From Chthonomonadaceae bacterium (GTDB taxonomy: Bacteria; Armatimonadota; Chthonomonadetes; Chthonomonadales; Chthonomonadaceae), in contig JANWZQ010000178.1 in assembly GCA_025054835.1 (NCBI GenBank), forward strand, positions 1-32,918: DNA of 32,918 bases. Direction: 5' to 3'. Positions 1 through 7,152 of the stretch are shown in pieces. A model generated the notes under the pieces. It was given only the letters and a program-made list of their open reading frames with translations, was not told the origin of the DNA and made no database searches. Numbering within the stretch: the first letter of the stretch is position 1; every line of letters starts with the position of its first letter. Both the position numbers and the translations under genes were made by a program.

Positions 1-855
1 TGGGAGGGCTTTCTGGCCGGCGAGGATGGTGTCGGCGAATTCTCCGAGGAGGAGTCGGAGGGCGAAGGCGGGTACGGGGAGGAGTGCGGGGCGGTGGAGG
101 GCGCGTGCGAGGGCGCGTGCGAATTGTGCGTTGGTGACGGGGTTGGGTGCGGTGGTGTTGATGGGGCCGTGTGCCTGCGGGTTGTTGAGGGCCCAGAGGA
201 AGAGGTGGACGGCGTCGTGGAGGTGGATCCAGGGCATCCATTGTTTGCCGGATCCGAAGGGTCCTCCGAGGCCGAGTTTCCAGGGTGAGAGGGGCAGGGG
301 GAGGGGGTAGAGGATTTTCTGGAGTGCGCCTCCTTTGCCGAGGACGATGCCGATGCGCATGCAGCAGACGCGGAGGCCGTATGCGGTGGCTTGCTGTGCT
401 TCGTGTTCCCATTGCTGGCAGGTTTCGGCGAGGAAGCCGGTGCCGGGTGGGCTATCTTCGGTGAGGGTTTCGTCGTGGCGGTTGCCGTAGAAGCCGACGG
501 CGGAGGCGCTGATGAGGGTGGTGGGTGGTGGGGAGGCGTCTTTGATGGCGTGGACGAGCTGTCGGGTGGTGTGGACGCGGGAGGCGCGGATGATTTCTTT
601 GAATTGCGGGGTCCACGGGGCGCTGGCGACGGGTTCTCCGGCGAGGTGGAGGATGGCGTGTGTGGTGGCGAGGGCGTGGCGCCATTCGGTGTGTTGTTCG
701 GTGCCCCATGGGAGGCAGGTGATGCCTTCGGGGAGTGTGGCGCGGGCTTTTTCGGGGTTGCGTGTGAGTGCGATGACCTGATGGCCCTGCTGGAGGAGCT
801 GGTTGCAGAGGGGCCTGCCGATGAAGCCGGTGGCTCCGGTGACCAGGATTTTCAT
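1..855 (-). CDS. TIGR01777-type SDR epimerase (C-terminus cut by window edge)
   Basis: An NAD(P)-dependent nucleoside-diphosphate-sugar-epimerase-like protein of the YfcH/SulA (TIGR01777) branch of the extended SDR family. The true substrate of this branch is poorly known. Translation from the ATG at 853-855 gives 285 residues before the window ends. The start MKILVTGATGFIGRPL is a Rossmann GxxGxxG nucleotide-binding motif. Further in come LHLAGEPV and SASAVGFYG, which is the family's active-site region, and later RIGIVLGKGGALQK and WIHLHDAV. About 15 or more residues of the DUF1731-type tail lie outside the window. A purine-rich Shine-Dalgarno (CACAGGAAAA) precedes the ATG; nearly the same leader precedes the isomerase gene at 3336. 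It is the last visible gene of a minus-strand series with the aminotransferase (87-bp gap) and the isomerase. Family call is firm; substrate unknown. Confidence 0.9.
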   Translation of the reverse strand, partial: MKILVTGATGFIGRPLCNQLLQQGHQVIALTRNPEKARATLPEGITCLPWGTEQHTEWRHALATTHAILHLAGEPVASAPWTPQFKEIIRASRVHTTRQLVHAIKDASPPPTTLISASAVGFYGNRHDETLTEDSPPGTGFLAETCQQWEHEAQQATAYGLRVCCMRIGIVLGKGGALQKILYPLPLPLSPWKLGLGGPFGSGKQWMPWIHLHDAVHLFLWALNNPQAHGPINTTAPNPVTNAQFARALARALHRPALLPVPAFALRLLLGEFADTILAGQKALP

Positions 856-942
856 GGTTGTGGTTTTCCTGTGTTCCTCGTGTTGTGCCGCGTGTGATTT
901 TCCTCTGTTCTGTGTTCCCTGTTGCGGTGTGTTTGTGGTGTG

Positions 943-2271
943 TCAGGCGAGGGCGGCGTCGACTTTTGCGATGGCGCGGGCCATGAGTTGCGCGTGTTGC
1001 TGTGTCATGCGGAGGTTGAAGCTGAAGCGGATGGCGCGGTGGAGGATGTAGAGGGAGCGCGGGCAGCCTTCGGGGTGGTAGGTGATGTTGCCGGGCGGGA
1101 GGTTGTGGAGGGGCCGGGTGTAGTGGGGGTCTTTCCATGGGTATCCTGCGGGGTGGGGGCTATTTTGCTGGAGGATGGAGGTCCAGTTGCGGTAGATGTG
1201 TCGGTCGGGGAAGCCTGCGGGGTTGTAGGCGGTGCCGCAGGGGAGTCCTTCGGCGCGGAGGGCTTCGGCGTAGCGCTGTGCGGTGTCGGGGTCGTGGCAG
1301 AGGATGGCGGCGCTGATGCCGCAGTCGCCTTCGGGGTCGTCGACGTGCTGGAGGCGGTAGCCGCGGGGTCGGGGCTGGAGGTGGAGTTCGTGGAGGAAGG
1401 TGGTTTTGAGGGTGCGGGTGTGTGTGAGGAGTGTGTGGAGTTTGCGGAGCTGGACGCGGAGGATGGCGGAGGCGATTTCGCTGGCACGGAAGCAGTGGAG
1501 GGAGAAGGGGGGTGTGCTCCACTGTTGTTTGTCTTCGTGGTCGCGCATCCAGAGGGGCATTGCAGGGTCGGAGGCGAGGCAGGCGCGTTCGAAGAGGTGT
1601 TCGTGGTTGGTGAAGAGGAGCCCTCCTTCGCCGGCGGTGAGGATTTTGAAGTGATTGAAGCTCCAGATGCCGGCGTGTCCGAAGGTGCCAACGATTTGCC
1701 GGTGGTAGCGCGCGCCGATGGCCTGTGCGCAGTCTTCGATGACGGGGATGTTGTGTTGCTGTGCGATGTGGAGGATGTCGTGGAGGCGGGCGGGGATGCC
1801 CTGCATGTGGACGGGGATGATGGCGCGTGTGCGCGGTGTGATTCTGTTCGGGAGGTCTGCGGGGTCGAGTCCGAGGGATTCGTCGATTTCGGCGATGACG
1901 GGCACGGCTCCGACGGCGGCGACGGCAGCGGGCGTTGCGATGTAGGTGTAGGCGGGCACGATGACTTCGTCTCCGGGGCCGATGCCGAGGCCGTGGAGGG
2001 CGCAGATGAGCGCGGAGGTGCCGCTGTTGACGGCGAGCGCGTGCCGGACGCCGATGAGGTTTGCGGCTTCGTGTTCGAAGGCACGGGTCTGGCTTTCGGG
2101 GTTGTGACGGAAGAGGTTTTTTGAGAGGAGGGTTTGTGTGACGGCGTGGATTTCTTCGTGGTCGATGGCGTCGGCACCGAGTCCGCCGCTGAAGGTGGGT
2201 ACGGGTGGCTGGATGAGGGGTTCTCCGCCGTGGAGGGCGAGTCGGGTGTTGTGTGTGGCGTGTGCTGACAT
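943..2271 (-). CDS. DegT/DnrJ/EryC1/StrS family PLP aminotransferase
   Basis: A PLP-dependent sugar or cyclitol aminotransferase of the DegT/DnrJ/EryC1/StrS family (fold type I), 442 residues, at the long end of the family. The PLP lysine is probably K209 in SFNHFKILTAGEGG. The pyridine-ring aspartate is D180 in PVIEDCAQAIGA. The phosphate-binding stretch is VNSGTSALICALHGLGIGPG (82-101), followed by DEVIVPAYTYIAT. Members transfer an amino group from Glu or Gln to keto-sugars or keto-cyclitols; some act as sugar dehydratases or regulators. The substrate cannot be read from sequence. The ATG at 2271 has an AAGGAG Shine-Dalgarno 9 nt upstream. The gene lies 36 bp after the XylA-like isomerase and 87 bp before the SDR gene, which suggests one sugar-modifying operon. 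Codons end heavily in C, unlike plus-strand neighbours that favour G. Confidence 0.93.
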   Translation of the reverse strand: MSAHATHNTRLALHGGEPLIQPPVPTFSGGLGADAIDHEEIHAVTQTLLSKNLFRHNPESQTRAFEHEAANLIGVRHALAVNSGTSALICALHGLGIGPGDEVIVPAYTYIATPAAVAAVGAVPVIAEIDESLGLDPADLPNRITPRTRAIIPVHMQGIPARLHDILHIAQQHNIPVIEDCAQAIGARYHRQIVGTFGHAGIWSFNHFKILTAGEGGLLFTNHEHLFERACLASDPAMPLWMRDHEDKQQWSTPPFSLHCFRASEIASAILRVQLRKLHTLLTHTRTLKTTFLHELHLQPRPRGYRLQHVDDPEGDCGISAAILCHDPDTAQRYAEALRAEGLPCGTAYNPAGFPDRHIYRNWTSILQQNSPHPAGYPWKDPHYTRPLHNLPPGNITYHPEGCPRSLYILHRAIRFSFNLRMTQQHAQLMARAIAKVDAALA

Positions 2272-2307
2272 GGCGGGTGTCTCCTTATGGGTTGCGGGAG
2301 CGGCTGT

Positions 2308-3336
2308 TCAGGTTGTGAGGAAGTGGCGCAGGATGAACATGTCGAGCCCGTCGTAGTCCTGTGTGTCGATGTAGTGTTGCCATTCCTGCCGGTCGATGGT
2401 TGCGGAGAGTTGCACGAGCCGGAGGAAGACTTCTTTGCTGTTGGCGAGGTGTCTGGTGGCGAGGTGGTGGGGTTGTGTGCGCATGGCTTTGACGTCGAAG
2501 CCGACGACCTCGCCGTGTGTGCCGTAGTCGTTCTGGACGAGGACGTCGACCTGGTTGAACGCGCGCCGGAGGTCGACGCTGCCGAAGCTTTTGTCCTGGT
2601 CGTACTTGAGTCCGTTCTGGTCGTTGAGGTGGACGCCCCAGAGTTTGTTGTGGAAGAGGGCGCAGGCCATTTCGTCGGCGGGGTCGAGTCCGAGGAGGAT
2701 GCAGTGTGCGGATTCGATGAGGACTCCGGTGCGTTCGGGGTCGATGGTGCGGTAGCAGAGTGCGAGCATGTGTGCGGTGGTGGGGAGGTACATGAGGTCC
2801 ATGGGTTCGTTGGGTTTCATTTCGCCGAGGATCCGGATTTCGGGGTGGATCTGGAGGATGGCGTTGCAGTAGTCGAGGAGGCGCTGGAGGGCGGTGCGCG
2901 GGTTTTTGGCTTCGCGGATGTAGGTGCCTTCGCGTGCGGGCCAGAGGACGATGCGTCGGGTGTCGAGTTCGAGTGCGATTTCGACGGCGCGTTGTGCGCG
3001 TTCGAGGGCGCGCTGTCGGGCCTGGGGGTTGTTGGAGGTGGGTCCGCCGTCGGCGAAGAGGGGGTCTTCCCAGATGCGCGGGGCGATGAATTCGACGCCG
3101 AGTCCGTGGTCGTTGCAGATGGTTTTGATTTGCTGGCAGTGTTGTGGGATCTGGTGGGCGGGCACGTGGAGGGGTACGGCGTCGTCGTCGTGGAGCTGGA
3201 CGTAGTGGAAGCCGAGTTGCTGGAGGATGCGGCAGGTTTCGACGAAGTTGCGTTCGGGTCGGACGGGTGGTCCGAAGGGATCGGCTCCGGTGTTGAGGTT
3301 CCAGACGCCTGCAGAGAAGGTGAAGCTGGTGTTCAT
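2308..3336 (-). CDS. Xylose-isomerase-like TIM-barrel sugar isomerase
   Basis: A 342-residue TIM-barrel protein related to actinobacterial-type xylose isomerase, about 45 residues shorter than XylA. Family motifs line up: DPFG (19-22); LHDDDAVP with H49 and D52 at the XylA catalytic His/Asp positions; GEMKPNEP with E172 and K174; ESAH with E208 and H211; KYDQD with D246 and D248; and GFDVK with D281. The XylA metal-1 ligand Asp245 (numbering of the Streptomyces enzyme) corresponds here to H236 in VHLNDQNG. L-rhamnose isomerase also has a His at this type of site, so the substrate is probably not xylose. The start at 3336 is chosen because it begins the conserved sequence and has an AGGAAA Shine-Dalgarno; the frame stays open upstream, but that part is Pro/Thr-rich and not protein-like. 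It is probably the first gene of the operon with the aminotransferase and SDR genes. Confidence 0.85.
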   Translation of the reverse strand: MNTSFTFSAGVWNLNTGADPFGPPVRPERNFVETCRILQQLGFHYVQLHDDDAVPLHVPAHQIPQHCQQIKTICNDHGLGVEFIAPRIWEDPLFADGGPTSNNPQARQRALERAQRAVEIALELDTRRIVLWPAREGTYIREAKNPRTALQRLLDYCNAILQIHPEIRILGEMKPNEPMDLMYLPTTAHMLALCYRTIDPERTGVLIESAHCILLGLDPADEMACALFHNKLWGVHLNDQNGLKYDQDKSFGSVDLRRAFNQVDVLVQNDYGTHGEVVGFDVKAMRTQPHHLATRHLANSKEVFLRLVQLSATIDRQEWQHYIDTQDYDGLDMFILRHFLTT

Positions 3337-3461
3337 GGTTGTGTTTCCTGTGTTTTTTCGCTGGTCGTATGCAGGTTTCGACGGTGGGCGCGGGGTTTCC
3401 TGTGTGTGGTGTGGGGCGCCGGGTGCCGGGTTCTGTGGCCTGTGCGGGCGGGGTTTTAGGG

Positions 3462-3467
3462 TATAAT
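3462..3467 (+). promoter_or_regulatory. Possible -10 box (TATAAT) for the GT2-serC pair
   Basis: A perfect TATAAT lies about 45 bp before the GT2 start, in the gap between the divergent isomerase and GT2 genes. No convincing -35 box is found 16-19 bp upstream, so the promoter call rests on the -10 element and its position alone. Confidence 0.4.
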
Positions 3468-3512
3468 CGGGTCTGGTTTCGGGGTGTGATGCGGGGGGCG
3501 TTGAGGAGTGAC

Positions 3513-4343
3513 ATGACGTCGATCGGGGACGTGCCGCTGGAGCGGTTGCGGTGTGTGGTGGTGGTGCCGACGTACAATGAGGCGGAGAATGTGGCGGCGC
3601 TGGCGGAGGGCGTGTGTCGGGCGTTGCCGGGCGCGGATCTGTGGCTGGTGGACGATGGTTCTCCGGACGGGACGGCGGATGTTGCGGAGGGTTTGTTTGC
3701 GTCGCGTGTGGAGTACGCGGGGTATCGTGTGATTCGTCGTTCGGGGCCACGGGGTCTGGGGCGGGCGTATCGGGAGGGTTTTCTGCGGGCGTTACGCGCG
3801 GGTTATGATCGGGTGTTTCAGATGGACGCGGATCTGTCGCATGATCCGGGGGCGTTGCCGGAGTTGTGGCGCGCGAGTTTGACGGCGGATGTGTGCATTG
3901 GTTCGCGGTACTGTGCGGGGGGTGTGGTGCGGAACTGGCCGTGGCACCGGCACATGCTGTCGCGTTTTGCGGTGTGGTATGTGCGGTGTGTGGCGGGGAT
4001 ACCGGTGGCGGATAGCACGGCGGGTTTCCGGTGCTGGACGCGGCGCGCGCTGGAGGCGGTGCAGCTGGAGACGCTGTGTTCGGAGGGGTATTCGTTTCAG
4101 GTGGAGATGACGCATCGGGCGTTGCGCGCGGGGATGCGGGTGGTAGAGGTGCCGATTGTGTTCACGGACCGTCGGCATGGGCGTTCGAAGATTTCGCGGC
4201 GGGTGCTGGTGGAGTCGATGTGGATGCCGTGGCGTTTGCGGTGGCGTCCGTGGTGTCCTGCGGTGGCGGCGGTACGGTCGCGTGGCGGGAGTGCTTCCGG
4301 GAGCCCGTCGCTGGTGATATCTGGAAGAGAGGATGAGGGATGA
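3513..4343 (+). CDS. Polyprenol-phosphate mannose synthase-like GT2 glycosyltransferase
   Basis: A family 2 glycosyltransferase of the dolichol/polyprenol-phosphate mannosyltransferase (Dpm1/Ppm1) type, 276 residues. Relatives move a sugar from a nucleotide donor, usually GDP-mannose, to a polyprenol phosphate on the inner face of the cytoplasmic membrane. The core begins VVVVPTYNEAENV (15-27), then LVDDGSPDGTAD (45-56), the metal-binding DAD (105-107) in FQMDADLSHDP, IGSRYC, and ADSTAGFRCWTR. No C-terminal membrane domain is visible, so it is probably a soluble or peripheral one-domain form. The start at 3513 has GAGGAG 5 nt upstream; the frame stays open earlier, but that part has no family similarity. 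Its stop overlaps the serC start (ATGA), indicating translational coupling to an unrelated pathway gene. Donor and acceptor are inferred from the family. Confidence 0.88.
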   Translation: MTSIGDVPLERLRCVVVVPTYNEAENVAALAEGVCRALPGADLWLVDDGSPDGTADVAEGLFASRVEYAGYRVIRRSGPRGLGRAYREGFLRALRAGYDRVFQMDADLSHDPGALPELWRASLTADVCIGSRYCAGGVVRNWPWHRHMLSRFAVWYVRCVAGIPVADSTAGFRCWTRRALEAVQLETLCSEGYSFQVEMTHRALRAGMRVVEVPIVFTDRRHGRSKISRRVLVESMWMPWRLRWRPWCPAVAAVRSRGGSASGSPSLVISGREDEG

Positions 4344-5419
4344 AGCGGATTTATAATTTCAGTGCGGGTCCGGCGACGTTGCCTGTTGCGGTGCTGGAGG
4401 AGGCGGCCCGCGGGGTTCTGGAGATCGGTGATTCCGGGATGTCGGTTCTGGAGGTGAGTCACCGGGGGAAAGAGTATGAGGCGATCCATTTTGAGGCGCA
4501 GGAGCGTCTGCTGCGGGTGATGGGTCTGGATCCGGGGGCGTATGTGGTGTTGTTTCTGGGGGGCGGCGCGAGTTTGCAGTTTGCGATGGTGCCGATGAAT
4601 TTTCCGGGTGGCGCCGGTGCGGACTACGTGCACACGGGGGAGTGGAGCGCGAAGGCGATCAAGGAGGCGCAGCGTTTCGGGGCGGTGCATGTGGCGGGTT
4701 CTTCGGAGGACGGGGGGTTTTCGTACATTCCGCGGGAGCTGTCGTTGCGTCCGGATGCGGCGTATGTGCACATTACGACGAACAATACGATTGAGGGCAC
4801 GGAGTGGCCGGAGTTGCCGGAGACGGGCGGGGTGCCTCTGGTGGCGGATGCGTCGTCGGATATTCTGGGGCGTGCGCTGGATTATTCGCGGTTTGCGTTG
4901 ATCTACGCGGGGGCGCAGAAGAATCTGGGTCCGGCGGGTGTGACAGTGGTGGTGATCCGTCGGGAGTTTCTGGAGCGGGCGTCGGATGCGGTTCCGGCGA
5001 TGCTATCGTACCGGGTGCATGCGAAGGCGCAGTCGCTGTACAACACGCCTCCGGTGTTCGGGGTGTATGTGCTGTGTCTGGTGTTGCGCTGGATTGAGGA
5101 GCAGGGCGGTTTGACGGTGATAGAGGCGCGGAATCGGGAGAAGGCGGGGCTGGTGTATGCGGCGCTGGATGCGCATCCAGAGGTGTATGAGCCGGCGGTG
5201 CGTGTGCGGGAGGATCGTTCGTTGATGAACGTGACGTTTCGTTTGCGCCGGGGCTCGGAGGAGGCGTTTCTGGCGGGTGCGCGGGAGCGCGGCATGGATG
5301 GTTTGAAGGGGCATCGTTCGGTTGGTGGCTTCCGGGCGTCGATTTACAATGCGTTTCCAGTGGAGGGTTGCCGGGTGCTGGCGGAGTATCTGCACGATTT
5401 TGCGGGGCGTTGCAATTAG
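4340..5419 (+). CDS. serC: Phosphoserine aminotransferase
   Basis: SerC is a class V PLP aminotransferase. It converts 3-phosphohydroxypyruvate and glutamate to phosphoserine and 2-oxoglutarate in serine synthesis, and can also act in pyridoxine synthesis. It has 359 residues, the usual full length. Seen: the N-terminal signature YNFSAGPATLP (5-15), SVLEVSHRGKEY, LFLGGGASLQF (71-81), HITTNNTIEGTE (144-155), VADASSDIL (168-176), and PLP lysine K194 in YAGAQKNLGPAG. The C-terminal KGHRSVGGFRASIYNA is also typical. The NNTIEGT form is closer to Firmicutes-type SerC than to the NETI form of E. coli. Its ATG overlaps the stop of the GT2 gene by 4 bp. The transcript ends at a strong terminator just downstream. 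Confidence 0.97.
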   Translation: MKRIYNFSAGPATLPVAVLEEAARGVLEIGDSGMSVLEVSHRGKEYEAIHFEAQERLLRVMGLDPGAYVVLFLGGGASLQFAMVPMNFPGGAGADYVHTGEWSAKAIKEAQRFGAVHVAGSSEDGGFSYIPRELSLRPDAAYVHITTNNTIEGTEWPELPETGGVPLVADASSDILGRALDYSRFALIYAGAQKNLGPAGVTVVVIRREFLERASDAVPAMLSYRVHAKAQSLYNTPPVFGVYVLCLVLRWIEEQGGLTVIEARNREKAGLVYAALDAHPEVYEPAVRVREDRSLMNVTFRLRRGSEEAFLAGARERGMDGLKGHRSVGGFRASIYNAFPVEGCRVLAEYLHDFAGRCN

Positions 5420-5440
5420 GTGTGCGTGTATGGATGCGTG

Positions 5441-5476
5441 CCGGGGGGCAGGCAGGTCCTGCCCCCCGGTTTTTTT
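5441..5476 (+). terminator. Rho-independent terminator after serC
   Basis: A perfect 12-bp GC-rich stem (arms 5441-5452 and 5458-5469) with a 5-nt CAGGT loop is followed directly by seven T residues (5470-5476). It lies 21 bp after the serC stop and points along serC. There is no T-run on the other strand, so it is not expected to serve the convergent hlyD-like gene. Confidence 0.95.
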
Positions 5477-5484
5477 GTTGCCGG

Positions 5485-7146
5485 TCAGAATTTGTTTTTG
5501 GCTCTGCGTTTGACGCCGCTTTTGGCTTTGGGTTTTTCGGCGTCTTTGTCGGACTTGTCTTCTTTGTCGGGGTCGGAGAGGAGCTCCTGTCGGTCGACGG
5601 TGGGTGGGAAGGCGTTGAACTGTCGCCAGAGTTCGAAGCCGAGGGAGACCTGATCGAGCATGACCCATCCGACGACTTTGGCTCCGGGGCGGAGGCGCTC
5701 GAGGGGTGGCCAGGGTTCGTCGCGTGTGTTGTTGATCTGTTCCCAGTCGGGTTTGACGATGATGCGGAAGCTGCTGGTGCCGTCGTCGATGGCGTCGATG
5801 ACGGCGACTTTGCCGGCGAAGGTGCCGACGGCGACGGAGGGCCATCCGGTGAACTGGAGTGCGGGCCATCCGGCGAACTGGAGGCGGACTTTGCGTCCGA
5901 CGGAGACGAGGGGTGCGTCGTTGTCGGAGAGGAAGAGTTCGACGGCCTGGTCGGAGGAGCGGGGTGCGAGGACGGCGAGGACGTCTCCGGCTTTGACGGT
6001 TTCTCCGGCGCCGACGCGCATGAGTCGGACGATGCGTCCGTCGCGGGGCGCGACGACGAGTTGTTGTTTGACGCGGCGTTCGAGGTTCATGAGGTCCTGA
6101 TCGAGTCGGATGATGCTGTTGGTGATGGAGGCGACGGTTTCTTGCGCGGCGGCGAGGGAGGCTTCGACGGTGTTGAGCTGTGCGGCGGTATCGGCGTCGA
6201 CGGTCTGTACGCCGAGGGCACCGGCGTTGCGTGCGCGTCTGGCGGCTTCGACTTCGGCAGCGGCGCGCGCGACGTCGGCGTCGGCCTGTTCTTGCAGGAG
6301 GCGCGCGCGTTTGAGTTCCTGTTTTGCGACTTCGACGCCTTCCTGTGCGGCGCGTACGGCGGCTTCGGCTTGCTGGACGCCGGTGGTGGCGAGGACGAGG
6401 TCCTGTTCGGCGAGTTCGTCTTCGCGCTGGGATCGGAGTTCTCTGGCGAAGAGTTCGGCGATGCGTTGTCGCTGGATGCGCGCGATTTCTTCGCGTTTAC
6501 GTGCCTGTGTGAGGGCTTCGCGTTCGCGTCGGAGGGCTTCTTCGGCCTGTCGGAGTCGGGCTTCGGCGGCGGGCACGGCGGCGTCGCGGGCGATTTGCTG
6601 GCTTTTGCGTGTGGCTTCGAGGATCTGCTGTGCGCGCCGGAGCTGATCTTCGGCCTGTTTGGCGAGTTCGCTGGCGGTGGGTACGCGTGCGGACCGGGAT
6701 TGTGTGAGGAAGGCGTACTGGCTTTTGAGTGCGCGGATGCGATTCTGTGCGGCCCGGCGTTGTTCGATGAGCGCGGCGCGTTGTGCGCGGAGTCGTCTGG
6801 GCTGTTCGGGGTCGAGGAAGCGTTGTTCGATGTCTTCGAGGCGCGCGATGATCTGCCCTTTACGGACTTCCTGCCCTTCCTGAACTTCCCAGCTGACGAG
6901 TCGTCCGGGGATCTGTGCTTCGATGTTCTGGGGGCGTTCCATGGCGGAGTAGATGATGACCTGTCCGGTGCCGGTGACGGACTGCTGCCAGGGGATGTAG
7001 ATGAGTCCGAGGGTGATGGTAAGGATGAGGAAGATGAGGGTGAGGGCGACGGGGCGGACCCAGGGTTTGGGTGCGACCATGAGGAGGGAGCGGGAGGGAG
7101 CTCCGGCTTCGATGATGAGTGAGTTGAAGTCGCTGTGTGTTGCCAT
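5485..7146 (-). CDS. HlyD-family periplasmic adaptor (type I secretion/efflux)
   Basis: A 553-residue membrane-fusion protein that should bridge an inner-membrane ABC exporter to an outer-membrane TolC-type channel. A short cytoplasmic N-terminus is followed by one membrane segment (about 33-51). A lipoyl-like hairpin half follows (about 74-105, with [20 protein letters not shown]), then a very long Arg/Glu/Gln/Ala-rich coiled coil (about 115-370). The second lipoyl half has [25 protein letters not shown], written here as the stretch after the coiled coil, and a beta-barrel region follows. The last 30 or so residues are Lys/Asp-rich and end KRRAKNKF, which is not typical of the family. It starts 6 bp after the ABC stop, so the two are co-transcribed. 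The cargo is unknown; no RTX-like substrate is present in the window. Confidence 0.92.
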   Translation of the reverse strand: MATHSDFNSLIIEAGAPSRSLLMVAPKPWVRPVALTLIFLILTITLGLIYIPWQQSVTGTGQVIIYSAMERPQNIEAQIPGRLVSWEVQEGQEVRKGQIIARLEDIEQRFLDPEQPRRLRAQRAALIEQRRAAQNRIRALKSQYAFLTQSRSARVPTASELAKQAEDQLRRAQQILEATRKSQQIARDAAVPAAEARLRQAEEALRREREALTQARKREEIARIQRQRIAELFARELRSQREDELAEQDLVLATTGVQQAEAAVRAAQEGVEVAKQELKRARLLQEQADADVARAAAEVEAARRARNAGALGVQTVDADTAAQLNTVEASLAAAQETVASITNSIIRLDQDLMNLERRVKQQLVVAPRDGRIVRLMRVGAGETVKAGDVLAVLAPRSSDQAVELFLSDNDAPLVSVGRKVRLQFAGWPALQFTGWPSVAVGTFAGKVAVIDAIDDGTSSFRIIVKPDWEQINNTRDEPWPPLERLRPGAKVVGWVMLDQVSLGFELWRQFNAFPPTVDRQELLSDPDKEDKSDKDAEKPKAKSGVKRRAKNKF

Positions 7147-7152
7147 GGTATG

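Noticed and set aside
929-947. A 19-nt sequence (929-947) that recurs exactly at 8905-8923
   Set aside because: It is G/T-rich and low complexity; one copy is at a gene end and the other in a coding start, so chance or composition explains it best.
3339-3512. N-terminal extension of the GT2 gene at 3513
   Set aside because: The open frame continues upstream, but it is Gly/Val/Arg-rich, covers the -10 box and has no similarity to the family; the GAGGAG site supports 3513.
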